Assembly (NCBI RefSeq): GCF_014384785.1
Contig: NZ_JACRSU010000004.1
Span: forward strand, 1-64,000
DNA: 64,000 bases
Direction: 5' to 3'
From: Congzhengia minquanensis
Lineage (GTDB): Bacteria > Bacillota > Clostridia > UBA1381 > UBA9506
Shown here: positions 32,373-41,446 of the stretch, one piece after another
How the letters are laid out: every line of letters begins with the position of its first letter
Numbering within the stretch: the first letter of the stretch is position 1
Translations under genes and position numbers: made by a program
Notes under the pieces: model-generated
Told to the model about the DNA's origin: nothing
Database searches by the model: none
Seen by the model: only the letters and a program-made list of their open reading frames with translations

Positions 32373-33176
32373 ATGAATACTCGATATGAAGAATATTTCG
32401 GTTTTAAGAGTAAATTGCCGTTTACACTTTACGTTGGGTTGGAAAGAACGCCGGAAAATTGCAGCAATGAAGCAAATTGGCATGAAAATCTGGAAATTCA
32501 AGTGTGTGAAGAAGGTGAAGGAACCGTATTGCTGGACGGGGAAAAACATCATTTTCTTACAAACGATATTGTAGTAGTGAACTCAAACGTAATACACCAT
32601 ACCGGAACGGAAAATAACTTAAAATATTCCTGTCTTATTATTGACACAAAATTTTGTGAACAGGCGGATATAGATCACACGGCCTTTCTATTTGAACCTC
32701 ATTTTAAGAGCAAAACATTTATAGACTTATTGAATAATTTACAAACAATATATAACAATAATAAGGATATCTGCAGAGTTGCCAAATCAAAAGAAATTGT
32801 TTTGAAAATATTAATTGAATTGTGTGAACATCACATATCAAAAGTTAATAAATCAATGCAAAAAAAATCGCTGGAAACGGTTAGACAAACAATAAATTAT
32901 ATCAGACAGAACTATAACAGAACGCTTTCGTTAGATGAAATATCAAAAAATGTATTAATGGATAAATATAGTATATCGCGGGAATTTAAAAAAATAACAG
33001 CACAGACGATATTTCAATATATTAATAATTATCGCTGTAAAAGGGCAGCAGAGCTTATTCTAAGCGGCAAAACCGTGCAAGAAGCTGCTTTCATGTGCGG
33101 CTTTCATAATATGTCTTATTTTACAAAAGTGTTTAAAAAATATATGAGAGAGCTCCCTTCTAAATATAAAAAATAA
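32373..33176 (+). CDS. AraC-family transcriptional regulator (1)
   Basis: A 267-residue AraC/XylS regulator from the ATG at 32373 (AAAGGA about 10 bases upstream). The N-terminal cupin-like sensing domain has HENLEIQ and GEGTVLLDG patterns (about 30-75); the C-terminal 100 residues carry two helix-turn-helix motifs (LSLDEISKNVLMDKYSISREFKK and VQEAAFMCGFHNMSYFTKVFKK). It diverges from the YgjV-propeller pair, its likely target. The length and order match activators of sugar catabolism. Confidence 0.92.
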   Translation: MNTRYEEYFGFKSKLPFTLYVGLERTPENCSNEANWHENLEIQVCEEGEGTVLLDGEKHHFLTNDIVVVNSNVIHHTGTENNLKYSCLIIDTKFCEQADIDHTAFLFEPHFKSKTFIDLLNNLQTIYNNNKDICRVAKSKEIVLKILIELCEHHISKVNKSMQKKSLETVRQTINYIRQNYNRTLSLDEISKNVLMDKYSISREFKKITAQTIFQYINNYRCKRAAELILSGKTVQEAAFMCGFHNMSYFTKVFKKYMRELPSKYKK

Positions 33177-33213
33177 TTATTTCGGTTATACCGAAAAGTC
33201 ATTTCAATTAATA

Positions 33214-33260
33214 CAAAAAAGGCGCGTTTTGTTTCATTTAACGAAAATCACGCCTTTTAT
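33214..33260. terminator. terminator between AraC (1) and cca
   Basis: An AAAAGGCG/CGCCTTTT stem (outer arms near 33217-33224 and 33251-33258) with an imperfect inner part and A/T-rich flanks serves two convergent genes. Confidence 0.6.
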
Positions 33261-33276
33261 GTCTGCAATGAATTTA

Positions 33277-34581
33277 TTATTTTATTTTTTTCAATAAAAT
33301 TTCTTTTTGGTTGTCTTCCGGGTGGTCAATCACATGGTATAACAAAAAGGATAACGCCTTGCCAATTTGTTTTCCTTCAAGTCCCAAAGCTTTTAAATCA
33401 TTGCCGTTAACTGCAAGATGTTTTAATGAAAAAGACTCCTTGTCTTCTTTTATTTGACGGTAAAGCCGCTCAATTTCATCATATGTTTCAAGGCGCGGAG
33501 CGGTAAGCGCAAAATTCTGTGCTTTGCAGTCCGCCCTCTTTAAATTGATCAGGTCTAAAAAAATGTCGTCCCCAACGTCATTTACCGCGCGCTTAATATA
33601 TTTTTTTTCCGGTAAAATCTGTCTGTCATGAAATTTTATCAGCCGCAGTATTTTACTTTTATCTGCGTTGCTGAACTTATACCTGTTACAAAAATCCTCC
33701 GCAAGCGCGACGCTTAACTTCGCATGATTGCGAAAGCTGTCGCTCCCATCAGGATTTTTTCCCTTTGTACCGGGCTTTCCCCAGTCATGCATCAAAGCGC
33801 TGAACCGAAGGTAGGATTTTTTCTCCAAAAACTGTGCCGCCGTTAAACTGTGGGTTCCCACGTCATAAATGTGCCATTTAATGTTTTGGGGCGTATCAAA
33901 GCATTTGCATAGTTCAGGCATAATGAACCGCAAAATTCCAACATCATAAAGCGTTTTTATTTGTTCCAAATGGTCAGACAACAAAATTTTTGTAATCTCT
34001 GCAATCACCCGTTCCGCACTTAAATTTTGAACCAAAGCGGCGTTTTTTTGAATGGAAGCCAGAGTTTTTTCTTCAATTTTAAAATCCTTTTGTGCAGCAA
34101 AGCGCACAGCCCGCAGCATTCTAAGTGCGTCTTCTAAAAACCTTGTGTCAGGGTCGCCGACACATTTTATGCATTTGTTTTTCAAATCCTTAGCGCCGCC
34201 AAAGGGGTCAATAAATCCCTCTGTTTCGTTATAGGCCATGGCGTTCACCGTAAAATCCCGGCGGGCAAGATCCTCTGTAATGGATTTTGTAAAGGTCACA
34301 TGCTCCGGCCAGCGGTGGTCTTTATAATCACCGTCACAGCGGAACGTGGTCACCTCAAAAATTCCGCCGTCTAATAAAATACTGACGGTTCCGTGCTGAA
34401 TTCCCGTGTCAACTGTTTTTTGAAACAGCCGTTTTATGTCTTTGGGAAGTGCCGAAGTGCAAATGTCCCAGTCTGATGGAACTGTATTTAACAGGCTGTC
34501 CCGAACGCAGCCGCCGACGGCATAGGCGAAAAATCCGTTTTTTATGAACGTGTTAATAATGCGGTTCACCGTGTTTGGCAT
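33277..34581 (-). CDS. cca: CCA-adding tRNA nucleotidyltransferase with HD domain
   Basis: A 434-residue class II CCA-adding enzyme that builds or repairs the 3' CCA of tRNA. The nucleotidyltransferase head has GGCVRD (23-28) with the catalytic DxD at residues 37 and 39; RRDFTVNAMAYN and the neck follow. The C-terminal region holds an HD motif (ALMHDWGK near residue 267), as in Firmicutes-type enzymes. Its ribosome site is unusual: the AGGAGG lies 20 bases upstream of the ATG. It is a stand-alone gene. Confidence 0.95.
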   Translation of the reverse strand: MPNTVNRIINTFIKNGFFAYAVGGCVRDSLLNTVPSDWDICTSALPKDIKRLFQKTVDTGIQHGTVSILLDGGIFEVTTFRCDGDYKDHRWPEHVTFTKSITEDLARRDFTVNAMAYNETEGFIDPFGGAKDLKNKCIKCVGDPDTRFLEDALRMLRAVRFAAQKDFKIEEKTLASIQKNAALVQNLSAERVIAEITKILLSDHLEQIKTLYDVGILRFIMPELCKCFDTPQNIKWHIYDVGTHSLTAAQFLEKKSYLRFSALMHDWGKPGTKGKNPDGSDSFRNHAKLSVALAEDFCNRYKFSNADKSKILRLIKFHDRQILPEKKYIKRAVNDVGDDIFLDLINLKRADCKAQNFALTAPRLETYDEIERLYRQIKEDKESFSLKHLAVNGNDLKALGLEGKQIGKALSFLLYHVIDHPEDNQKEILLKKIK

Positions 34582-34687
34582 CTTTATTTTCGTTGCGCCC
34601 GCCTCCTTTTTCTTTTATCATATCCATTATATAGAAAATCAAAACACAGGTCAAGGGGCCAGACGTGAAATAAATAATTGAAAAATA

Positions 34688-34716
34688 TTGACAGTTTGCC
34701 AAAAAGATTGTATAAT
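34688..34716 (+). promoter_or_regulatory. consensus promoter of rny
   Basis: TTGACA (34688-34693) and TATAAT (34711-34716) with a 17-base spacer, a full sigma-A match, 78 bases upstream of rny. Confidence 0.85.
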
Positions 34717-34794
34717 AAAAGTGTGTTTTTATATTAAGGTAGTATAAAAGTGCTTTTTAAACAATAATAGGAGAAGGAGGTAAAGTTATAGGAA

Positions 34795-36357
34795 ATGAAT
34801 GATTTAACACTAATCATAATATGTGCTGCCGCACTTGTTTTGATTATTGTTGCGTGGGTTATCGCATTTAAAATGGGCGACGCTTCCAGAAAAAAGAAAG
34901 ACGAAGCAGAAATCGGTTCTGCTGAAGCAGAAGCAAAACGGATTATTGAAGCTGCCAAAAAAGAAGGCGAAAGCAAGAAAAAAGAAGCCATTTTAGAGGC
35001 AAAAGAAGAAAACCATAAATCAAGACAAGAGCTTGATAAGGAAATAAAAGACAGGCGCAACGAGATTTCAAGGCAGGAGCGGAGAATTCAGCAAAAGGAA
35101 GAAAATCTCGATAAAAAAACAGATGCCATCGAGAAAAAAGAAGAAGCTTTAAGCAAAAAGGATAAAGACCTTGATGCACTGCGGGAAGAAATTGAAAAGA
35201 TAAAACAAAAAGAGTTAAACATGTTAGAGCAGCTTGCCGGTTTGTCGAAAGACGAAGCAAAACAGTATTTACTGGAAAAGCTTGAAAACGAAGTGAAGCA
35301 CGAAGCGGCAATTATGGTGAAAGACATTGAAGCTCAGGCAAAAGAAAACGCCGAAAAAACAGCGAAAAACATTATTGCGGGCGCCATTCAGAAATGTGCG
35401 GCCGACCATGTTGCAGAAGCAACTGTTTCCGTCGTGAACCTGCCCAATGAGGAAATGAAAGGCAGAATTATCGGCCGTGAGGGACGTAACATCAGAACGC
35501 TGGAAACACTCACCGGAATTGATTTAATTATCGACGATACGCCGGAGGCGGTTATCCTTTCAGGGTTCGACCCGGTAAGGCGTGAAATTGCAAGACTATC
35601 GCTGGAAAAACTCATTGTTGACGGCAGAATTCACCCGGCAAGAATTGAGGAGATGTATGAAAAGGCGAAAAAAGAAGTTGAAACACAAATTAAGCAGGAG
35701 GGTGAAAACGCAACGTTTGAAACCGGCGTTCACGGCCTGCATCCTGAAATTATTAAACTTTTGGGCAAACTGCGGTTCCGCACCAGCTATGGACAAAATG
35801 TGCTGAAACATTCCATTGAGGTGTCCCACATAGCAGGCCTTATTGCAGGCGAGCTGGGAGCCGACATTACCATGGCAAAACGGGCAGGGCTTTTGCACGA
35901 TTTGGGTAAAGCTGCCGACCATGAAATGGAAGGCTCACACGTTACCATTGGTGCAGACCTTGCGAAAAAATATAAAGAGAGCAAAGATATTGTCCACGCG
36001 ATTATGGCGCACCACGGCGATATTGAAGCAACCACAGTGGTTGCAGTTATCGTTCAGGCGGCAGATGCAATTTCAGCGGCGCGGCCGGGTGCAAGAAGAG
36101 AGAATATCGAATCGTACATAAAGCGCCTTGAAAAGCTTGAGGAAATCGCAAATTCCTTTGAGGGCGTTGAAAAATCATTTGCAATCCAGGCTGGCAGAGA
36201 AGTCAGAATTATGGTTAGTCCTGAAAATATTAAGGACGACAGCATCACACTCATTGCCCGCGACATCGTTAAGAAAATCGAAAATGAACTGGAATATCCG
36301 GGGCAGATTAAAGTTAACGTAATTCGTGAAACAAGAGCAGTTGAGTACGCAAAATAG
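34795..36357 (+). CDS. rny: ribonuclease Y
   Basis: The membrane-anchored endoribonuclease that starts mRNA turnover in Firmicutes. At 520 residues it is the usual length: a transmembrane anchor (4-25), a long charged coiled coil (about 30-190), a KH domain with [15 protein letters not shown] (about 222), and an HD domain with [12 protein letters not shown] (about 365) and [16 protein letters not shown] lies 14 bases before the ATG, longer than usual. It is a single-gene unit with its own promoter and terminator. Confidence 0.98.
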   Translation: MNDLTLIIICAAALVLIIVAWVIAFKMGDASRKKKDEAEIGSAEAEAKRIIEAAKKEGESKKKEAILEAKEENHKSRQELDKEIKDRRNEISRQERRIQQKEENLDKKTDAIEKKEEALSKKDKDLDALREEIEKIKQKELNMLEQLAGLSKDEAKQYLLEKLENEVKHEAAIMVKDIEAQAKENAEKTAKNIIAGAIQKCAADHVAEATVSVVNLPNEEMKGRIIGREGRNIRTLETLTGIDLIIDDTPEAVILSGFDPVRREIARLSLEKLIVDGRIHPARIEEMYEKAKKEVETQIKQEGENATFETGVHGLHPEIIKLLGKLRFRTSYGQNVLKHSIEVSHIAGLIAGELGADITMAKRAGLLHDLGKAADHEMEGSHVTIGADLAKKYKESKDIVHAIMAHHGDIEATTVVAVIVQAADAISAARPGARRENIESYIKRLEKLEEIANSFEGVEKSFAIQAGREVRIMVSPENIKDDSITLIARDIVKKIENELEYPGQIKVNVIRETRAVEYAK

Positions 36358-36419
36358 CGTTAAAAATTGAAATATATATAGAGTGATTAAGTGAAATAAT
36401 TATACTCAATATAGATTTG

Positions 36420-36453
36420 GGCACCCCCGTTATTTTCGGGGGTGCCGTTTTTT
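36420..36453 (+). terminator. rny terminator
   Basis: A 10-bp GGCACCCCCG/CGGGGGTGCC stem with a 7-base loop followed by seven T. Confidence 0.9.
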
Positions 36454-36461
36454 AAGTGTTT

Positions 36462-37511
36462 TTATATTAAATCAACCCATTGTTTGTTTTCTGAGGATAA
36501 AAGCAATGCATCTAAAATCTTTTGACATTTTAAACCGTCCGCAATGGTGGGTAAAAGTGAACATTCTTTACCGTTTAACAAGTCTATGAACATTTGCTCC
36601 TGGGAAATAGAGAATCTTTTGGGAACCTTAATCTCGTGCATTCCACAGCTTTCGGTATCAATCTCGCCCAAACAGACCTGTAAGATATCCGTCCGGGTTA
36701 AATCAAATGAAATTACGCCCTTCGTACCGAATATTTGATATTTGATTGTGTTGTTGTGACCGATTGCACATCTTGTGATGGAAAATGTACCAGTAACACC
36801 GTTTTCAAAATCAACAAGAAAGTTACAATAATCATCGGTTTCAACAGCTCCTAATTCCTTGCTGCCTTCTTTTGGACGTTCTTTTATAACAATGCCGCAA
36901 GTTGCACATACACGTTTCATTTCGCCAATTAAAAGCTGGGCCATATCAATCAAGTGCACGCCTAAATCACCTAAAACACCAGTTCCTGCATATTTTTTTA
37001 TAAAACGCCATTCTAACCGACGGTCTTTTGAAAAGGCACTGGATTTTAAATACTCCACATTTACGCTAATAATTTTGCCAAGCATTCCTTTATCTAAAAT
37101 TTCTTTTGCATACCGCACCGCAGGCATGAATCTGTAAGAAAAGCACATCATATTCGGCACGGTAGGATTGGCAGCAAAAGAGTTTAACTTACTTGCCTCA
37201 CCAAAGTTAACCGACAGCGGTTTTTCAACATTTACCGCTTTACCAGCGGCAATAGCATCTTGTGCCATTTTTACGTGAAGATAATTCGGTGTACAAATTT
37301 CCACAGCATCCACTTTTTCACAGTTGATTAAATCCAAGTAGTTTTCAAATTGAAGTTCCGGCGGAATATGATATTTTTTACCTGTTTGACGCAGTCGTTT
37401 TTTATCAATGTCGCAAATGGCGCATAGCTGTCCGCCGTTGCTTTCTAAAATCTGAGGAATGTGTGTGCTGTTAGCAATTCCTCCAACTCCAATAATTCCA
37501 ATGTTTACCAT
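36462..37511 (-). CDS. Gfo/Idh/MocA-family oxidoreductase
   Basis: A 349-residue NAD(P)-dependent oxidoreductase of the Gfo/Idh/MocA family. The Rossmann motif GIIGVGGIA is at residues 4-12, the catalytic-region EKPLSVN near 97, and a C-terminal alpha/beta domain with LGDLGVHLIDM near 183. Family members oxidise or reduce sugars and inositols. The ATG overlaps the stop of the ThuA gene by one base (TAATG) and both share a promoter facing an AraC regulator, which suggests a common sugar pathway. Confidence 0.93.
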   Translation of the reverse strand: MVNIGIIGVGGIANSTHIPQILESNGGQLCAICDIDKKRLRQTGKKYHIPPELQFENYLDLINCEKVDAVEICTPNYLHVKMAQDAIAAGKAVNVEKPLSVNFGEASKLNSFAANPTVPNMMCFSYRFMPAVRYAKEILDKGMLGKIISVNVEYLKSSAFSKDRRLEWRFIKKYAGTGVLGDLGVHLIDMAQLLIGEMKRVCATCGIVIKERPKEGSKELGAVETDDYCNFLVDFENGVTGTFSITRCAIGHNNTIKYQIFGTKGVISFDLTRTDILQVCLGEIDTESCGMHEIKVPKRFSISQEQMFIDLLNGKECSLLPTIADGLKCQKILDALLLSSENKQWVDLI

Positions 37512-38302
37512 TATACATCCTCCAGTTTATACAAGTTTTCATGTTTTTTCACACTTTCATCTGCGTCTTCATATTTATTGGATATATTTTCTAATGCATC
37601 AAAATATCCAAAAGAGGGGGTCGGTCCGTTTGAAGGTTTTGCCCATTCTATCGCATTTTTTAATATTTGAATGATATCTTTACGATAAAAAGTTGGGTAT
37701 GCTTCGTGTCCGGGACGAAAATAAAATATTTTGCCAAGTCCCCGCTTATAGCAACAACCGCTTCTGAAAACCTCTCCACCGGAAAACCAGCTAATGAACA
37801 CCAATTCATCAGGTGTTGGTATATCAAATCGTTCGCCATACGTTTCTTCTTGCGGCAGATCAATATATTCCGGCAGGTTCCGCGAAATTGGGTGAGAAGG
37901 CTCAATAATCCAAATTCGTTCTTTTTCATCATTTTCACGCCACTTAGAGCGGCAGCACGTTCCCATTAACTTCACAAACGGCTTGGATAAATGTCCGGAG
38001 TGGAGCACAATCAGTCCCATGCCGGCTAATACCCGTTGCTTCACTCTCTCCGCCACAACATCAGAAACTTTTTCGTGGGCAATATGCCCCCACCAGATTA
38101 AAACGTCGGTGCTGTTTAAAACTTCATTTGAAAGCCCGTGATCCGGCATATCAAGAGTTGCAGTTCTAACTTGCATTGTTTCCTCACTTCGCAGAATTTG
38201 CGCAATTGCGCCGTGAATTCCTTGAGGATATATTTTTGTAATGGCCTCCTCTTTTTTTTCATGAATAAATTCATTCCAAACTGTAACATTAATTTTTGAC
38301 AT
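37511..38302 (-). CDS. ThuA-like domain protein
   Basis: A 263-residue protein of the ThuA (trehalose utilisation) family, a glutamine-amidotransferase-like fold. The ATG at 38302 has AGGAGG 8 bases upstream. Features: VTVWNEFIHE at the N-terminus, DVLIWWGH near 77, GLIVLHSGH near 103, and GLGKIFYFRPGHE near 208, which fit the family. ThuA-like proteins pair with Gfo/Idh oxidoreductases in sugar catabolism, as here. The exact reaction is not known. Confidence 0.88.
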   Translation of the reverse strand: MSKINVTVWNEFIHEKKEEAITKIYPQGIHGAIAQILRSEETMQVRTATLDMPDHGLSNEVLNSTDVLIWWGHIAHEKVSDVVAERVKQRVLAGMGLIVLHSGHLSKPFVKLMGTCCRSKWRENDEKERIWIIEPSHPISRNLPEYIDLPQEETYGERFDIPTPDELVFISWFSGGEVFRSGCCYKRGLGKIFYFRPGHEAYPTFYRKDIIQILKNAIEWAKPSNGPTPSFGYFDALENISNKYEDADESVKKHENLYKLEDV

Positions 38303-38324
38303 AAATAAACCTCCTTTTAACTGT

Positions 38325-38353
38325 ATTATATAGTGATAAAAGCAACAATACAA
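38325..38353 (-). promoter_or_regulatory. promoter of the ThuA-Gfo/Idh operon
   Basis: On the minus strand TTGTAT (38348-38353) and TATAAT (38325-38330) with a 17-base spacer, 22 bases from the ThuA start codon. Confidence 0.6.
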
Positions 38354-38396
38354 TGTATTTTACACGCTGAAAATTGTATTTTTCGCTTCTTTATGA

Positions 38397-38425
38397 TTGA
38401 TTTTCAGAAAAACTTGTGATACAGT
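38397..38425 (+). promoter_or_regulatory. promoter of the second AraC regulator gene
   Basis: TTGATT (38397-38402) and an extended -10 TGATACAGT (hexamer 38420-38425) with a 17-base spacer, 18 bases before the start codon. The gap to the opposite promoter is 43 bases, room for a shared operator. Confidence 0.5.
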
Positions 38426-38443
38426 AAAACTGAGGTGAATGAA

Positions 38444-39271
38444 ATGAATTGTGTAAAAATGGAACAGCTTATTTCAATTGATTATCACATAATAAATGTT
38501 TTTGCAATGAACCAATGCTGGGAAAATAATCATGTGTTTGATACGGTGTTTCATACAGGGCGGCCTACATCAGCTCTTTTATATGTAGAAGACTGCACTG
38601 CAGAATATATCTTAGATAACAATAAGCGATTTTTTGTTAAAAAGGGCGAAATTGTGTATATTCCTCAGGGGGCAAAATATAAAACGGTTTTTCATCATAC
38701 GATTAAGGGGAAAACATCATCTATGCTGATTGAATTTACTACCACAGATTTAAGTGGAATGCCATTTGTTTTCTGTTCCCATATTATGAAGCTATCAGAT
38801 GTACAGGGGATCAATAAAACATTGTTTATAGAAATTATTAGCTTATATCTTTCGCCGGTCCAGTCACTTGCCATGATAAAGTCGATATTATACAAGTTTT
38901 TATCAGAATTAAGCGACGCACGTAGATTAAAAAATATTAATTCAAAAGAATTTTCACAGATTGCAAAAGGAATTCTTTACCTTGAAAACAACATATCTTT
39001 TGACAAAAGCATTGCAGAAATTGCTGCTATGTGTCATGTAAGCACTAGCTGCTTCAGAAGACTCTTTAAAAAATATTCCGGGCTTCCCCCTGTACAATAC
39101 CAAATTGGTGTAAAGGTAGATTATGCAAAAAAATTACTGCTGAGCAATACCATGACGGTAAGTGAAATATCAGAAAGACTTGGTTTTCAGGACCTGCCTT
39201 ATTTTTGTAAATTCTTTAAAAAACACACCGGCACGACAGCTAAGGAATATTTAGCACTGAGCAAAAAATAA
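38444..39271 (+). CDS. AraC-family transcriptional regulator (2)
   Basis: A 275-residue AraC/XylS regulator starting at the ATG 38444 (GAGGTG 6 bases upstream; an earlier GTG lies inside that ribosome site). The N-terminal beta-rich sensing domain includes KKGEIVYIPQGAKYKT (about 65-80), and the C-terminal DNA-binding domain has two HTH motifs (SIAEIAAMCHVSTSCFRRLFKK, TVSEISERLGFQDLPYFCKFFKK). It faces the ThuA-Gfo/Idh pair, the likely target. Confidence 0.92.
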   Translation: MNCVKMEQLISIDYHIINVFAMNQCWENNHVFDTVFHTGRPTSALLYVEDCTAEYILDNNKRFFVKKGEIVYIPQGAKYKTVFHHTIKGKTSSMLIEFTTTDLSGMPFVFCSHIMKLSDVQGINKTLFIEIISLYLSPVQSLAMIKSILYKFLSELSDARRLKNINSKEFSQIAKGILYLENNISFDKSIAEIAAMCHVSTSCFRRLFKKYSGLPPVQYQIGVKVDYAKKLLLSNTMTVSEISERLGFQDLPYFCKFFKKHTGTTAKEYLALSKK

Positions 39272-39286
39272 AACAGCTAAAAAAAA

Positions 39287-39311
39287 CCGATGCAGCAAAA
39301 TGCTGCATCGG
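39287..39311. terminator. terminator between AraC (2) and the URO-D gene
   Basis: A 10-bp CCGATGCAGC/GCTGCATCGG stem with a 5-base loop; the minus strand has an eight-T tail, so it mainly ends the leftward URO-D transcript. Confidence 0.8.
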
Positions 39312-39330
39312 TAATATGAAGAATCATATA

Positions 39331-40449
39331 TCATTTCATACCAAACATTTTTTCTTTTAAATCAAGATAATATAAATAGTTTTCAACGGAAACATCAGGA
39401 GGGCAGCGATGGTCGCAAAAAGGAATATATCCCCCGCGGGCAACCAGTCTTTCGACACTTTTTAAATAATCTTTTATGGCGTCTTTTCCCGCCTTTAACT
39501 GCATTTTATCAATGCCGCCCATAATCATCAGGTCACGGCCATATTCGTCTAACAGCTCTGCCGGGTGTGCGCAGCTGTTTACCTCATAAGGGAACAGGCA
39601 GTTAATTCCGCCCTCCAGCAAATACGGCAATATTGGCCTTACATCTCCGTCACAGTCCGTATACCAAACGTCAATGCCATATTCTTTCAGTTTTTTGTTA
39701 ATTCTTTTATATCTGGGCATAACCACCTCTTTAAAGAAATTAACAGAAACAATCGGGCCGTTTTTATAGCAGATATCCTCCCAGCCAGAAGCAAAATCAA
39801 AGTCAAAATGAGGAAGCACTTGGTCTAAAAAGTCTTCTATGAGCACACAGCGCGTTTCCACCATATCCTCCACCATGTCTGGATAATCGTAGCACGCATA
39901 GGCAGTGCCTTCAAATGTAAGCATATCGCGGATTCTTCCGATCATTGAGCCGCAGTCAACGCCTAAGGCATAATCGCGGTCAGCAGGATGCTTTTGTTTC
40001 AGCGCTGCTATATCCACTTTTCTTGCAGGGTCGTTGCGCACAAATTTTTCTTCCTTCACTCTTTTCCAGTCTTCGGGAGTGACAATGGAAGATTTCATGT
40101 AGTGCGGAATGGAGGCCGAGCCCTTTGTAACCTCTGCTAAAAGACCGTCGGTGTTTTGCATAATCACTGTTCTTTCGCGGTCTTCAATCACTTTTTCTTC
40201 AAAGGTTGGGTGTAAGTCGCACACGCCGCCGACAATTTCGAAACGGTCAAAAGAGAAAAACTCTGCAGCCTGCTCGTTTGACCGAATTCCGTTGTCAACA
40301 AAAATATCCCAAAGATCAAAGTTTTCGTCCCAATATCCAAATTCCATGTTAAAGCATCTGTCAACGCTTTTATAATGCATTTGCCTGTTAAACCGCTCGC
40401 GGTCGGTCATGGTGCCGTTCCACTTGCTGCGAATATGTTTTATGGCCAT
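39331..40449 (-). CDS. uroporphyrinogen decarboxylase-like family protein
   Basis: A 372-residue protein of the URO-D superfamily (corrinoid/methyl-transfer or decarboxylase-like TIM barrel). The ATG at 40449 has GGAGG 8 bases upstream. Features are GVDCGSMIG near 160, a WYTDCDGDVRPILPYLLEGG stretch near 260, and a C-terminal GYIPFCDHRCPPDVS block. True HemE has a different N-terminal arginine motif that is not seen here, so heme synthesis is unlikely. Homologues are common beside sugar or methylamine genes in gut Clostridia; the substrate is unknown. Confidence 0.8.
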   Translation of the reverse strand: MAIKHIRSKWNGTMTDRERFNRQMHYKSVDRCFNMEFGYWDENFDLWDIFVDNGIRSNEQAAEFFSFDRFEIVGGVCDLHPTFEEKVIEDRERTVIMQNTDGLLAEVTKGSASIPHYMKSSIVTPEDWKRVKEEKFVRNDPARKVDIAALKQKHPADRDYALGVDCGSMIGRIRDMLTFEGTAYACYDYPDMVEDMVETRCVLIEDFLDQVLPHFDFDFASGWEDICYKNGPIVSVNFFKEVVMPRYKRINKKLKEYGIDVWYTDCDGDVRPILPYLLEGGINCLFPYEVNSCAHPAELLDEYGRDLMIMGGIDKMQLKAGKDAIKDYLKSVERLVARGGYIPFCDHRCPPDVSVENYLYYLDLKEKMFGMK

Positions 40450-40504
40450 TTTATGAACCTCCGGCATATTTCATTTTTATAATCCTTTTATACCACACCG
40501 GTGT

Positions 40505-41041
40505 TCAATTGTCAATTGTAATGCAGTTTTTTTCCGTTTTAAACAGCAGGTGGGGCATATCCATATTATAATAATGTTTTACAATTTTCCCGCAAACTTT
40601 CATTCCGTTGCGCTTTGCCACGTTCTGTGAGGCAAGATTGTTGTCGCGGATTATAGAATATACCTCTTTTGCCCCAAGCACCTGAAAGGCATAATTTTTG
40701 CAGGCAATTGCGGCTTCTGTGGCATAGCCCTTGTGCCAAAACGCTTTTTGAAACAGATAGCCCACCTCTAAAACTTCCTTGTCATCGGCATTTTGCAGTG
40801 TCAGGCCGCACTGGCCAATCATTTCACCGGTTTCTTTTAAAACCACTGCCCAAAGTCCAAAGCCGTCTTTTTCATAACGGGTCAGGTTTTTATCGAGCCA
40901 CTCGGCGACTTCTTCATCAGAAAAAGCATGCTCATAGGCATACATCACCTCTGTGTCCTGAAGAATTTTACACAGAGCTGGAAAATCGTCCTTTGTCATT
41001 TCCCGCAAACTTAACCGCTGGGTTTCTAATATTGCTTTCAT
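40505..41041 (-). CDS. GNAT-family N-acetyltransferase
   Basis: A 178-residue acetyltransferase of the RimJ/RimL type. The ATG at 41041 overlaps the stop of the upstream gene as ATGA. Residues 1-20 read ETQRLSLREMTKDD; the acetyl-CoA fold is visible as LEVGYLFQKAFWHKGYATEAA (near 90-115) and SIIRDNNLASQNVAKRNG (near 130-147). The substrate, a protein or antibiotic amine, cannot be told. It is coupled to the Spx/ArsC-like gene. Confidence 0.92.
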   Translation of the reverse strand: MKAILETQRLSLREMTKDDFPALCKILQDTEVMYAYEHAFSDEEVAEWLDKNLTRYEKDGFGLWAVVLKETGEMIGQCGLTLQNADDKEVLEVGYLFQKAFWHKGYATEAAIACKNYAFQVLGAKEVYSIIRDNNLASQNVAKRNGMKVCGKIVKHYYNMDMPHLLFKTEKNCITIDN

Positions 41042-41388
41042 AACAGCTTCTCCCATTCACTTTCTTTAAACCCCACCAAAACGGTGTTTTCATTAATTAA
41101 AATTGGCCGTTTCACCAGCATTCCGTCGGTGGAGAGCAGTTTCAGCTGTTCCTCCTCGCTGAATTCAGGCAGTTTATCCTTTAGCTGCATGGACTTATAC
41201 AAAAGCCCGCTGGTGTTAAAAAAACGTTTCAGCGGCAGGCCGCTTTGTTTGTGCCATTGGGAAAGCTCCTCATAGGTAGGGTTGTTTTGCTTAATGTCCC
41301 GCACATCAAACTCCAAACCGTGCTGCTCTAACCATTTTTCTGCTTTTTGGCAGGTGGAGCATTTCGGGTAACAAATAAAATGAATCAT
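41038..41388 (-). CDS. ArsC/Spx-family protein
   Basis: A 116-residue thioredoxin-fold protein with an N-terminal CSTC motif (Cys10 and Cys13) and the family blocks WLEQHGLEFDVRDIKQNNPTYEEL and KRPILINENTVLVGFK. Lengths and motifs match the YffB/ArsC/Spx group; the C-terminal RPI loop is present as in arsenate-reductase-type members. It may be a redox protein rather than a true arsenate reductase, and no arsenic genes are nearby. The ATG at 41388 has GAGGTG 5 bases upstream. A GNAT gene overlaps it by 4 bases. Confidence 0.85.
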   Translation of the reverse strand: MIHFICYPKCSTCQKAEKWLEQHGLEFDVRDIKQNNPTYEELSQWHKQSGLPLKRFFNTSGLLYKSMQLKDKLPEFSEEEQLKLLSTDGMLVKRPILINENTVLVGFKESEWEKLL

Positions 41389-41415
41389 AAAAACACCTCT
41401 TTCATAATATGAGAA

Positions 41416-41436
41416 TGACCGGCACAATGCCGGTCA
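41416..41436 (-). terminator. stem-loop after the GyrB/ParE-like gene
   Basis: A 9-bp TGACCGGCA/TGCCGGTCA stem with a 3-base loop, 10 bases past the topoisomerase stop codon. The T-tract is weak. Confidence 0.5.
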
Positions 41437-41446
41437 CATTTTTCGT

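Noticed and set aside
39331..40449. heme-pathway HemE
   Set aside because: The characteristic HemE N-terminal substrate motif is not seen and no other heme genes are nearby; the wider URO-D superfamily is the safe call.
41038..41388. arsenate-reductase role for the ArsC-like gene
   Set aside because: No ars operon genes are nearby and the family also covers Spx and YffB proteins, so a specific arsenic function is not claimed.
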